Shown here in pieces: positions 36,955 through 45,685 of a DNA stretch of 64,000 nt. The DNA lies in contig CALAJT010000045.1 of assembly GCA_937923145.1 (NCBI GenBank), positions 1-64,000 of the forward strand. Reading direction: 5' to 3'. The position numbers and the translations under genes are program-made. Within the stretch, counting starts at the first letter, position 1, and each line of letters opens with the position of its first letter. This DNA comes from an uncultured Rubritalea sp. (GTDB lineage Bacteria; Verrucomicrobiota; Verrucomicrobiia; Verrucomicrobiales; Akkermansiaceae). Under the pieces are notes generated by a model, which was given only the letters and a program-made list of their open reading frames with translations, did no database searches and was not told the origin of the DNA.

Positions 36955-38499
36955 TTATGATCGTTTAAGCATCGACTTCCCTGTCATCTCTGCTGGCTGA
37001 TCTACGCCTAACATGTCTAACAATGTTGGTGAAACATCTGCTAGTATACCGTCGTTTACAGTTACATTTTTAGCATCTGCTGCTACATAGATAGCGTGGA
37101 CTAGGTAGGTGGTGTGGGCTGTGTGGGGTGAGCCGTCTGGGTTGATCATTTTTTCGCAGTTGCCGTGGTCTGCTGTGATGAGAAGCTTGCCTCCTAGACG
37201 GAGAGTTTCTTCTGCTACGGCTTTTACTCCATCGTCGATAGCTTCGCAGGCTTTCTTGGCTGCCTCTACTATTCCCGTGTGCCCTACCATGTCTGGGTTG
37301 GCGAAATTTAGGATGACTAGATCATAGTCCTTAAGTCTGGATACGAGTGTTTCAGTGACCTCAGGAGCGCTCATTTCTGGCTGAAGATCGTAGGTAGCTA
37401 CTTGTGGTGATTTTGCTACATAACGGTCTTCTCCAGCGAATGGAGCTTCTTCTCCACCATTAAAGAAGTAAGATACGTGCGGATACTTCTCTGTCTCTGC
37501 GATGCGGAGCTGAGTTAATCCTGCGTTAGCGACTACTTCGCCTAGGACATTCTTCATAGAAGATGGAGCATAGACAACTTCGCAATCATACTTAGCATCG
37601 TATTCAGTGAGCGTGACGTAATGAGTTTTCGGATACACTTCTTTGTCGAAGCCTTCGAACTTATCGCCATCTAGGAAGGCATTGGAGATCTGACGAGCAC
37701 GGTCTGCACGGTAGTTAAACCAGAATACAACGTCTCCATCATTAATACGCTGCTCTTCATTTCCTGTTAAAATATATGGCTCTAGGAACTCGTCTGTGTG
37801 TCCCTTTTCATAAGAATCTGCCACGGCTTCGTGTGCTGAATTTCCCCACTGAGTTCCTCTACCTAGTACAATAGCGTCCCATGCCAGCTTATTGCGCTCC
37901 CATCGGGTATCACGATCCATAGCGTAGTAGCGACCTATCACTGTAGCGATTTTCGCAGGTGTATCAGCGATGTCTGACTCTAATTTTTTAAGGTAATCAA
38001 TGCCTCCTGTTGGAGAGGTGTCACGTCCATCAGTGATAGCATGGATAAACATATCTTCGACTCCTGCATCATCAGCTGCTTTCACGAATACTGCTAAATG
38101 ATCTTGGTGACTGTGAACTCCACCGTCTGAGACAAGACCGATAAAGTGGAGTCGTTTGCCATTGTTTTTAGCAGTAGCGAACGCTTTTTTAAGTATTTCG
38201 TTTTGTGGCATTTCACCATCTGCGATCGACTTATTGATACGGGTGAGGTCTTGATAAACGACTCTGCCAGCTCCTAGATTAAGGTGCCCAACCTCGCTAT
38301 TTCCCATCTGTCCATCTGGTAAGCCAACATCGAGACCTGAGGCACTAACGAATCCTTTAGGGTAAGTCTCAAAGAGATGATCGTGGTAAGGTGTATTAGC
38401 GAGAAGGCTGGAATTGCCGTCTTGCTCTGCTGTTTCTTGCCCACCTGGGTTCACTCCCCATCCATCACGAATAATTAAAACTACTGGTTTCTTTGCCAT
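36955..38499 (-). CDS. gpmI: 2,3-bisphosphoglycerate-independent phosphoglycerate mutase
   Basis: A 514-residue, two-metal (Mn) alkaline-phosphatase-superfamily enzyme that interconverts 3- and 2-phosphoglycerate in glycolysis. The N-terminal metal site begins LIIRDGWGVNP; the catalytic Ser lies in GQMGNSEVGHLNLGAG (S about 68); other metal and substrate residues are seen in SDGGVHSH, DGRDT, RYYAMDRD, FFNGGEE, NFANPDMVGHTG and TADHGN. Length is typical. A single gene with its own terminator. Confidence 0.97.
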   Translation of the reverse strand: MAKKPVVLIIRDGWGVNPGGQETAEQDGNSSLLANTPYHDHLFETYPKGFVSASGLDVGLPDGQMGNSEVGHLNLGAGRVVYQDLTRINKSIADGEMPQNEILKKAFATAKNNGKRLHFIGLVSDGGVHSHQDHLAVFVKAADDAGVEDMFIHAITDGRDTSPTGGIDYLKKLESDIADTPAKIATVIGRYYAMDRDTRWERNKLAWDAIVLGRGTQWGNSAHEAVADSYEKGHTDEFLEPYILTGNEEQRINDGDVVFWFNYRADRARQISNAFLDGDKFEGFDKEVYPKTHYVTLTEYDAKYDCEVVYAPSSMKNVLGEVVANAGLTQLRIAETEKYPHVSYFFNGGEEAPFAGEDRYVAKSPQVATYDLQPEMSAPEVTETLVSRLKDYDLVILNFANPDMVGHTGIVEAAKKACEAIDDGVKAVAEETLRLGGKLLITADHGNCEKMINPDGSPHTAHTTYLVHAIYVAADAKNVTVNDGILADVSPTLLDMLGVDQPAEMTGKSMLKRS

Positions 38500-38576
38500 G
38501 CGGCGGATGATAATGAAAGCGGTAGAAAAGAGAAGTGTTTATTGATGTGATGACTTAGAGATCATTCTATTTTAGA

Positions 38577-38678
38577 CAGAATTAACAAAATTCTTCAGAA
38601 TTATGCAGAATTTTTTCTTTAAAGATGAATTCATCTATCCAGTAATTTTGTTAATTCTGCAAAATTCTGATAATTCAG
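38577..38678. repeat. inverted pair of 10-bp-phased heptamer arrays (CAGAATT, 4 + 4 units)
   Basis: CAGAATT-like units start at 38577, 38586 (CAAAATT), 38596 and 38606. Inverted units start at 38644 (AATTTTG), 38653, 38663 and 38672 (AATTCAG). The outer ends, TAGACAGAATTA and TAATTCAGTCTA, are complementary apart from one base. About 30 bases separate the arms. It lies between gpmI and mnmE and belongs to the same family as 14586-14621 and 61113-61148. Confidence 0.9.
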
Positions 38679-38697
38679 TCTAGCGCCGCAGGCAAAG

Positions 38698-40041
38698 CTA
38701 CTTTCCAATACAAAACGCACCGAAGATCGCATCAAAAATCTCTTCTGTATCGACTCTTCCAGCAACTTCACCGATAGCATCTAGGCTATCACGAAGATCG
38801 AGCGCAGAGAACTCTGCTCCTACTCCTGCGGCTAGGCTTTCACGGGCTGCGATGAGTGCTACTTTGCCGCGCTTGAGGCATTCTTGATGTCTTAGGTTAA
38901 TGGCTACTGCATGTCCACCCCATGTGCTTTCGCTTAGCATGAGTTTGTCGGCAATAGAGTTTCCTAAAGTTTCTAATCCAGCTTCGCTGCTACATGATAT
39001 CTGCACTCCTTTTGCATCCTGCCATGCGGCGTCTACTCCTAGATCGTTTTTGTTGATGACTAGCAGGTGATTTCTGCCTCCTATTGTTTCTTCTGTTAGA
39101 AGGCGCTTGCTCGGCTTGGAACCGTCGACTACTTCGATGATGAGGTCTGCTAGTTCTATTTGTTTTTCAGAACGGATGATCCCCTGCTTCTCTATCGCGT
39201 CTTCAGATTCACGGACTCCAGCTGTGTCGATGAGGCGGAGTGGAATGCCTTGGATATTCACTACCTCTTCTACGGTGTCTCGTGTCGTTCCTTCTATGTC
39301 ACTTACTATGGCTCGTTCGTAACCTAACAGACCATTGAGCAGACTAGATTTCCCAACATTCGGTTCTCCACAGATCACAGTGCGAACTCCTTCACGGAGT
39401 ATTCTACCCTGCTCTGCGGTTGATAGCATGGCATCGATCCCTGCTAGGACTTCATCGATTCGCTTGAGCATTGCTGCTCCTGTGTCGGGGTCTATGTCTT
39501 CGTCTGGGAAATCAATGTAGGCTTCTACATGAGCTACTACTCCGATGAGATTCTCACGGAGGGCTTCGCTCTGATCACCTAACTTACCTTGCATTTGCTC
39601 GTGGGCAGCTCGCATGGCAAGGTCTGTCTGAGCAGAGATGAGGTCCATTATCGCCTCGGCTTGAGTTAGGTCTAACTTACCATTTTCAAATGCTCTTCGG
39701 CTAAATTCTCCCGGCTCGGCACTGACAGCTCCACACTCTAACAGACGCTCTAGAACTCTTCTGGTGACTAGCACTCCACCGTGACAGGCTAGCTCTACAA
39801 CGTCTTCTCCGGTGAAACTTTTTGGGTTACGGAAGACAGTGGTTAAGACTTCATCGATGACTAGATCGTCAGATGAGATGACTCGGCTTAAGGTCGCGTA
39901 GCGTTCCTCTGCATTTGCTAATCCCCCTCTGCAGCGTAGTGCCTTGGCACAGATAGTCACTGCATCAGGTCCTGAGACTCTAATGAGTGAGACGGCTCCG
40001 ACACCAGGTGCGGAGGCTATAGCTGCTACGGTGGTGTTCAT
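38698..40041 (-). CDS. mnmE: tRNA modification GTPase MnmE
   Basis: A 447-residue GTPase that, with MnmG, installs the cmnm5 or nm5 group on U34 of tRNAs reading mixed codon boxes. Formyl-THF-binding N-domain (APGVGAVSLIRVSGP), helical domain with an inserted G domain: G1 GEPNVGKSSLLNGL, G3 DTAGVRE, G4 NKND; C-terminal catalytic Cys in the terminal FCIGK. Start codon directly follows the stop of hisC. Confidence 0.97.
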   Translation of the reverse strand: MNTTVAAIASAPGVGAVSLIRVSGPDAVTICAKALRCRGGLANAEERYATLSRVISSDDLVIDEVLTTVFRNPKSFTGEDVVELACHGGVLVTRRVLERLLECGAVSAEPGEFSRRAFENGKLDLTQAEAIMDLISAQTDLAMRAAHEQMQGKLGDQSEALRENLIGVVAHVEAYIDFPDEDIDPDTGAAMLKRIDEVLAGIDAMLSTAEQGRILREGVRTVICGEPNVGKSSLLNGLLGYERAIVSDIEGTTRDTVEEVVNIQGIPLRLIDTAGVRESEDAIEKQGIIRSEKQIELADLIIEVVDGSKPSKRLLTEETIGGRNHLLVINKNDLGVDAAWQDAKGVQISCSSEAGLETLGNSIADKLMLSESTWGGHAVAINLRHQECLKRGKVALIAARESLAAGVGAEFSALDLRDSLDAIGEVAGRVDTEEIFDAIFGAFCIGK

Positions 40042-41139
40042 TTAGAATGTGGCTAGGACTTCTTTCATGACGCTAAGACAGCGTTCGTTCTCAGTTTTGG
40101 TGCCGATGGAAATTCTCACCCAACCTGGTAGTTTGTAACCACGCATCGCTCTGACGATTACTCCCTGCTTCAGCATATTTGCAAATAAACGATCGCCATC
40201 ACCCACATTTACAAGGATAAAGTTCGCTACGCTTGGCACGTATTCAAGATTCATTTCTTGGAATGCTGTTTCGTAAAATGATAAACCTTCAGCATTGTTA
40301 GAGACAGTCGCTTGAACGTGATCCACATCTGCTAGGGATGCTAAGGCTGCCCTCTGTGCCACTTCGTTTGTGTTAAATGGTTGTCTAGCTTTCTGCAAAA
40401 TTTGAGTAACTTGAGGAGCGCCTAGACCGTAGCCGATACGAAGCCCTGCAAGACCGTAAGCCTTACTAAAGGTGCGAAGAATGATTACATTTCTTCCCTC
40501 TCGGACGTATTTAAGTGTGTTAGGAGCGTCATTGACGAACTCGAAATAAGCTTCATCGAAAACTACGATGACGTGCTCAGGAACTTTTTTCATGAAGCGG
40601 TCAATCGTCTCTTCATCGACGATTGTTCCAGTAGGATTATTAGGGTTAGCGATGAAAAGTAAACGAGTCTCATCCGTAATCGCTGCCGCCATAGCATCTA
40701 GGTCATGGACGAAATTCGGGTCAGGCACTTCTACATAGTTAGCTCCGAAAAGTGTCGCCATTAGCTTATAAACTACAAAAGCATGTTCCGCTGCGATTAG
40801 TGCTGCATTTTCATTGAGGAAACAGTGACAGAGTAGTTCGATGATCTCATTCGATCCATTACCTAGGACTACATTTTCTAATCCAAGATCATATTTCTCC
40901 GCTAGAGCTGAGCGGAGTTTATAGCCTCCGCCATCTGGGTAAATGTGCATGTCAGTCGCTGAGTTACGAATCGCATCTAAAGCCATAGGTGCTGGACCTA
41001 GCGGGTTTTCATTAGATGCTACCTTGACGATCGTTGCTGGATCTAGTCCTAGCTCACGTGCAGTTTCTTCGATAGGTTTACCTGGCTCGTATGCTACCAG
41101 ATCACAGACAAATTGGTTTGAAAATTTCTCAATGCTCAT
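40042..41139 (-). CDS. hisC: histidinol-phosphate aminotransferase
   Basis: A 365-residue class I/II PLP aminotransferase. Motifs: SNENPLGPAP, YPDGGGYKLR, GNGSNEII (PLP phosphate), NPNNPTGT, VFDEAYFEF and the Schiff-base Lys in TFSKAYGLAGLRIGYG. It converts imidazole-acetol phosphate to histidinol phosphate in histidine synthesis; some members also work on aromatic amino acids. Between the delta-prime-like gene and mnmE; no other his gene is in the window. Confidence 0.93.
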   Translation of the reverse strand: MSIEKFSNQFVCDLVAYEPGKPIEETARELGLDPATIVKVASNENPLGPAPMALDAIRNSATDMHIYPDGGGYKLRSALAEKYDLGLENVVLGNGSNEIIELLCHCFLNENAALIAAEHAFVVYKLMATLFGANYVEVPDPNFVHDLDAMAAAITDETRLLFIANPNNPTGTIVDEETIDRFMKKVPEHVIVVFDEAYFEFVNDAPNTLKYVREGRNVIILRTFSKAYGLAGLRIGYGLGAPQVTQILQKARQPFNTNEVAQRAALASLADVDHVQATVSNNAEGLSFYETAFQEMNLEYVPSVANFILVNVGDGDRLFANMLKQGVIVRAMRGYKLPGWVRISIGTKTENERCLSVMKEVLATF

Positions 41140-41195
41140 GCGCGAAAGACTAGCTCAGAGTTTGTAATGTGCAAGTCTAGGCTAAGCCTTTTTCA

Positions 41196-42428
41196 TTAAC
41201 CAAAAGCCTTCATAAACCCGACCTCAAGAGCAAGTGCCTCACTCACATTAGTCTCAAACATTCCACGGAGTTCTTCGAGCGCTTCCATTCTGCGGAGTAG
41301 TGATTCCAGACCTTCATTAGCGGCTACCTCTAACATAACTCCTTCGTGCTGAGTGAATGCTAGTCTCTTGGCTCCGCTCTTTAGTTTCACTAGGTCGCCG
41401 AGCCAGAGGATGAGGAAGTCGATGAACTTGGAACGTTCTAAGAGATAGTCACTCTGAGTGAGTGACTCGAAGTGCTTTTCTCTTTCTTTCAGCCATTCCC
41501 CATCGGTTGCATTCTTGTAGTGCTTTTCCTCTTCTTTCTGAGTTAGCTCGTGAGTTTTTGTGATGGCTGCCTTGCGCTTGCTGAGAAGTGACGAGAATAC
41601 AGACTTGATAGTAAGCGCACGGGAAACTGAGTTGAACCCCTGCTTACCTGATCTTAGTAGCACGGTGAGTAAATCTTGCTCACCTTCTAGCGGAATTCTT
41701 TCGGTGTTCTCGGACATCAAGGTGATGTTCACACAGCGGGAAAGGATAGTAGGTAATAATCTTTCAGGGCTATGAGTGAGCAGTAAGAGTAGGCAACCGT
41801 TGGGTGGTTCTTCGAGAGTTTTTAGGAATGCATTGGATGCGGCAGCTTGCATACGGTCGGCATCGACTACTATTCCTACTTTCCATTTATTCGCATCCGC
41901 AGCTTGGAAAAATGCTTTTTCTAGATCACGAATGGCATCGATCTTAATAATGCGAGACTTACCATACGGTCTAATGACACGGACTAGGTCACCTTCTAAC
42001 TCATCGAGATTCTCAGCTTCTTTGTATGGCTTTTTTTCAACTACGGGAGCAGGTTTTGCTTTGGTCGCTGATAGTGTAGCGATAGGTTTCGGCTCTTCTT
42101 TAGGAGTCGACTCGACTTCGCCGAACATATCGAACATGTCGCCTCCTCCATCAGCAGGATTGCCAAAGAGATCTAGACCACCATCATCTGAGCTAGCCGT
42201 TTCTTCCGCAGGTGCTTCAGGTTCAACTTCTTTTTCCACCCTCGGTTTCGCCGAAAGAGTCTTTTTAGGAGCGGCATTTTCGTCTTCCTTGTTGATCAAA
42301 TTAACCACTCGCGTAGCCAGCGACTCCATATTCAGCTTCGAGCCAGAAAGAATAAATGCATGTCCTAACCTTCCTCTTGAGTGAGCAGATTTAATGAGTT
42401 CGAACGCTTTATCTTCTGTGTAAGCCAT
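41196..42428 (-). CDS. DNA polymerase III delta'-like clamp-loader subunit with acidic linker
   Basis: A 410-residue AAA+ clamp-loader protein related to HolB. The N-terminal LGHAFILSG stands where a P-loop would be, but without the GKT pattern, as usual in delta'. ADRMQAAASNAFLKTLEEPPN (about 190-210), THSPERLLPTILSRC (SRC motif) and the helical C-terminus are typical. Residues about 46-135 replace the zinc-binding Cys module of HolB with a low-complexity, Pro/Glu/Ala/Lys-rich linker that contains LDLF (85-88) and DMFDMF (97-102). LDLF resembles the core of sliding-clamp-binding motifs. First gene of the delta'-hisC-mnmE row. Confidence 0.85.
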   Translation of the reverse strand: MAYTEDKAFELIKSAHSRGRLGHAFILSGSKLNMESLATRVVNLINKEDENAAPKKTLSAKPRVEKEVEPEAPAEETASSDDGGLDLFGNPADGGGDMFDMFGEVESTPKEEPKPIATLSATKAKPAPVVEKKPYKEAENLDELEGDLVRVIRPYGKSRIIKIDAIRDLEKAFFQAADANKWKVGIVVDADRMQAAASNAFLKTLEEPPNGCLLLLLTHSPERLLPTILSRCVNITLMSENTERIPLEGEQDLLTVLLRSGKQGFNSVSRALTIKSVFSSLLSKRKAAITKTHELTQKEEEKHYKNATDGEWLKEREKHFESLTQSDYLLERSKFIDFLILWLGDLVKLKSGAKRLAFTQHEGVMLEVAANEGLESLLRRMEALEELRGMFETNVSEALALEVGFMKAFG

Positions 42429-42920
42429 TGGTATGAGAATTTATTATTTTGGGTGTTTTGTAAATGAGTTATTGAGCGAATCTGAGAATGAGTGATTATT
42501 TTCTGTGTAACTTAAACCACAGGCGCTAGATTACTATCCTCTCTCCTCTGTGCCTTCAGCACAGTCTTGGTTTGATAAAACACTCCATGGGATGAATCCC
42601 ATGGCTGTGAAACCTTGCTCCCTTCAGGAGCGGGAATTTCCTGAAAGGAAAATGGTTTCAAAGCGAATGGCTTCAGCCATGGAATAATTACAATAAGAAT
42701 TAACCGTGCTGAAGGCACGGAGAAAAATAGAGACGTAATTTAACGAATTTTACCAGCTTTGAACTGATCCATCATCATTCCATTTAATAAGTCACTTTAT
42801 AACGCAGCGTCTCACCTGATAACCACAACTAATCTACTATCGCCAAGTTCAACTATTTAATCCCATGTATCTATTTGGAGTAGTGAGTTTGATTTCTGTA
42901 TGCAACTAGTGACCCCTAGA
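42429..42920. other. intergenic region with hairpin cluster
   Basis: Between the delta'-like gene and the CPXCG gene. The first ~300 bases are packed with short palindromes (see separate entry). The rest (about 42725-42920) is AT-rich and holds nothing I can name. A minus-strand open frame at 42512-42718 is made of the palindromes and is not a gene. Confidence 0.6.
42548..42720. repeat. cluster of six short REP-like palindromes
   Basis: Hairpins at 42548-42564 (CTGTGC-CTTCA-GCACAG), 42585-42604 (CCATGGGAT-GA-ATCCCATGG), 42617-42631 (GCTCC-CTTCA-GGAGC), 42637-42651 (TTTCC-TGAAA-GGAAA), 42667-42680 (ATGGC-TTCA-GCCAT) and 42704-42720 (CCGTGC-TGAAG-GCACGG). The outermost pair are near reverse complements, so the cluster is itself inverted. 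Most loops are CTTCA or its complement TGAAG. Confidence 0.9.
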
Positions 42921-43100
42921 TCAATCATCCATCCCAATCGCATGCGCACTATCGCTACTGACGATGACTCTCATCGGGCGACAGCAGACTTCACAGTCGT
43001 AGTCTAGCTCTACTTCTGTGGCTCCTGCCTCGTGTGGGAGGGTGAAGGAGAACCACTCGAAGCAGCTGGGGCATTGGATGTCTGTGAGATTTTCTAGCAT
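42921..43100 (-). CDS. CPXCG-motif cysteine-rich small protein
   Basis: A 59-residue protein. ATG at 43100, TGA at 42921. It begins MLENLTDIQCPSCFEW and has the pair DCEVCCRPMRV in the second half, giving a four-cysteine zinc-ribbon-like layout: C10, C13 and C36, C39 with C40. This matches the Cys-rich CPXCG family (DUF of about 60 residues, usually CPYCGE...DCxVCCRPI). Function unknown, probably zinc binding. It starts 11 bases after the stop of the HerA-like gene and runs the same way, so the two are likely co-transcribed. Confidence 0.85.
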   Translation of the reverse strand: MLENLTDIQCPSCFEWFSFTLPHEAGATEVELDYDCEVCCRPMRVIVSSDSAHAIGMDD

Positions 43101-43111
43101 CTTTTTTATCG

Positions 43112-45547
43112 CTAAATAATCACTCGTTCACGTTCATCAAATGGAACCCAAAGGAGTGAAACGGTGGAGACGTCGATGTCTTTCTTGTAGGGCTTTACTT
43201 GCTCTAGTTCGATTTCTATGGAGAGCGGGTCGAACCTGCTTTCTAGTTGATCGAGCTCTTCTCGCATATCACGCTCCATTTCTGCTATTTCGTCTTGTAG
43301 GTCTTCTACTTTATCTTCTGCTCTTTCTACATCTTGAGCTTGCTTACGGGAGCGGCTGTAGGAATTGGCGGCTGATCCTCCTTTACGAATGGTGCTGGCG
43401 CTCATCTTGCGTTTGCCGAATATCATGCCTGCGATAGTGCCTAGGATGCTAGCTCCTGCTTGCATTTTAGCACTGCTCGCTTCTGATTTTTCGCGATCTA
43501 GGGTGGCAAAGGCTCGGTCTAGCTGACCTTCTTTGGTTTTGATTTTCTTGCTCATGGAGTCGCGGAGTTTTTCTACAGCCTCGTCTCTCATTTCACGGGA
43601 GGCGTGGGCTAGTCTGCCACGGAAGTCCGCTTCGCTCTCGCCCATCTTTGAATATTCTTTGACTAAAGGAGCGAAGAATACATCGACTCTTTCATTGCGA
43701 TAAATCCAGTCTTCGAAGTCATCCTCTACTCCCTTGTAGTTATCAGCATTCATTGCGAAGCCTGGTAGTTCATCGAAGCCGGCTTCTTTTCTAGGATCTG
43801 AATCTAGTTTATCAAAAGTCTCATTGTAGACTAAATTATCATCCCACTCTACGCCATTAGCAGACATTGGATTAATAAAACGAACCCGTCTAGAGCCGTC
43901 CACTCCTGTCTTACTAGAGTTGAAATGAACTTTAGCCTCACGGAGAAGGTATGGATGATAAGTCACGTCATCAGCATCACCTGCAAATGGGACGAAGTTT
44001 TCTCTCACTCCTGTTCCTACTGCTGGGCGCTGCCCTTTCGGCTGTTCTTGCTTCGAGGACGGCATTGCCATCGGATTAGATGATGAAGAGCTGGACACGA
44101 CACTTTTCACATCGAATGCTCCTCGCTTAGGATCCATGAGTGTCTTAATTTGCCTGCGAGTAAATGGACCTGGTAAATAGCTCATCACCCAACGAACATG
44201 GAAGACTACTGGAGCATCTTCATGGACATTGTTCATAAGGAATACACGACTTCCGAGCCCTGCTAGGAGTTGCTCCATAGCTCTACGATCAAAACCTCCA
44301 TCTTGAGAAGCAGCTGCTCCTTCTAAACCATCTAACACTCGTGCTTTATCTCGCTCAGTCTGGAGGCGACCTAGCCACCATGTACCAATGTTAGAGAGTG
44401 CTTTGTAGTCTAAATCTACTGGATTCTGGGTAGCAAGTAGCACTCCTAGACCGTATGCTCGTGCTTGTTTTAGCATGGTGAGCATTGGCTTTTTACTAGG
44501 AGGATTTGCTGTTGGTGGGAGATATCCGTATATCTCGTCCATGTAGAGGAGAGCTCTCAGGCTAGTTGTTCCGCTCTGAGATCTCATCCAGCCAAGCATT
44601 TGGTTTAGCAGGATACTGACGAAGAACATGCGTTCACTGTCATTAAGATGGGCAATGGAGAAGATGGAGATCCTCGCTCTGCCGTCATCATGGTAGAGCA
44701 TCTTCTGGATATCTAAGGGAGGTCCTTCCATCCATGTGGAGAAGCCCGGGCTAGCTAGTAGATTGTTGAATTTAAGAGCTAGTTCTTGGCGTTTTTTGGC
44801 AGGGTAAAAGCTCTCGATATCGATGATACCTACTTTACCAAATGCTGGCTTCTGGATATTACGAATAAGGCTTTCTATAGTCAGGCTCTGTTCAGCTGCC
44901 CAAGCATGCTGGAAAATAGCGCTAAGTAGAACTGCCTCTGGACTCTGGATAGGATCTGCATCGACTCCTACGAGTGACAATAGTGAGCTAACAGTGCTCT
45001 CGATACGTTCGCCGAGCATTTCGCCATCGTCCATTACTTCGAATGGAGGAACATCTAGCGAGCTTAGAATACTCACTGGGATACCAGCCTTACTTCCAGG
45101 GGTGAAGACATTGATGTCTACTTTGTCTTTAAATTCTTTGACTCGCTCAGGACCTTGTCCCCAGTCAGCGATCCCATTTTTCCACATGTCCGCAGTCTTT
45201 TGCGCATGTTCGTCAGGTGTTCTGCCTTTCTTCTTAGCATCATCTTCATTGATCCACGGGCGGAAGTCACTTCCTTGGAAAGTCGGAAATGTCAGCATCA
45301 TGTTTGCGATATCCCCTTTGGGATCGATCACGATAGCTGGCACATTATCCATAGCCGCTTCCTCTAATAACCCGATGCAAAGACCAGTCTTACCTGAGCC
45401 AGTCATCCCGAGCACGACACCGTGTGTGACGAGATCCTTGGAATCATACATCACGAGATCATCTTCGAGTTCACCTTTCTTTAGGTCATACTCACGCCCT
45501 AGATAAAACTGTCCTAATTTCTCGTAATCGGTCTTTTCAATCTGCAT
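43112..45547 (-). CDS. HerA/VirB4-like ATPase with C-terminal coiled coil
   Basis: An 811-residue P-loop ATPase. Walker A is GMTGSGKTGLC (about 47-57), a DPKGDIANMML loop follows, and LLYMDEIYGYLPP is Walker B; LLATQNPVDLDYKAL is the sensor-like motif. This layout fits the HerA/FtsK superfamily of DNA-pumping or helicase ATPases (DUF853/DUF87 type). The C-terminal third (about 640-770) is highly charged with a coiled coil (KVEDLQDEIAEMERDMREEL), interrupted by a Gly/Ala-rich patch that looks like a membrane hairpin (ASILGTIAGMIFG). No NurA partner is nearby. Often annotated as ATP-binding protein; role unknown. Confidence 0.78.
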   Translation of the reverse strand: MQIEKTDYEKLGQFYLGREYDLKKGELEDDLVMYDSKDLVTHGVVLGMTGSGKTGLCIGLLEEAAMDNVPAIVIDPKGDIANMMLTFPTFQGSDFRPWINEDDAKKKGRTPDEHAQKTADMWKNGIADWGQGPERVKEFKDKVDINVFTPGSKAGIPVSILSSLDVPPFEVMDDGEMLGERIESTVSSLLSLVGVDADPIQSPEAVLLSAIFQHAWAAEQSLTIESLIRNIQKPAFGKVGIIDIESFYPAKKRQELALKFNNLLASPGFSTWMEGPPLDIQKMLYHDDGRARISIFSIAHLNDSERMFFVSILLNQMLGWMRSQSGTTSLRALLYMDEIYGYLPPTANPPSKKPMLTMLKQARAYGLGVLLATQNPVDLDYKALSNIGTWWLGRLQTERDKARVLDGLEGAAASQDGGFDRRAMEQLLAGLGSRVFLMNNVHEDAPVVFHVRWVMSYLPGPFTRRQIKTLMDPKRGAFDVKSVVSSSSSSNPMAMPSSKQEQPKGQRPAVGTGVRENFVPFAGDADDVTYHPYLLREAKVHFNSSKTGVDGSRRVRFINPMSANGVEWDDNLVYNETFDKLDSDPRKEAGFDELPGFAMNADNYKGVEDDFEDWIYRNERVDVFFAPLVKEYSKMGESEADFRGRLAHASREMRDEAVEKLRDSMSKKIKTKEGQLDRAFATLDREKSEASSAKMQAGASILGTIAGMIFGKRKMSASTIRKGGSAANSYSRSRKQAQDVERAEDKVEDLQDEIAEMERDMREELDQLESRFDPLSIEIELEQVKPYKKDIDVSTVSLLWVPFDERERVII

Positions 45548-45630
45548 ACTAAATTCATATCCAAAATAGTCGGGATGGGAAGCTACAAATGAAGAGAAAT
45601 CCTCTCATTATTGAGATACTCTAAAACAAA

Positions 45631-45656
45631 ACGATCCAGAGAAATCTCTGGGTCGT
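45631..45656 (-). terminator. likely terminator of glmS
   Basis: ACGATCCAGAGA (45631-45642) and TCTCTGGGTCGT (45645-45656) form a 12-position stem, one mismatch on the minus strand, followed on the minus strand by TTTTGTTTTA. About 30 bases after the glmS stop. Confidence 0.8.
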
Positions 45657-45685
45657 CTCTAATAAATTTCAATCAAACTTTTAAA

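Noticed and set aside
42512-42718. Minus-strand open frame of 68 codons
   Set aside because: It is built from the REP-like hairpins and has no protein-like content.
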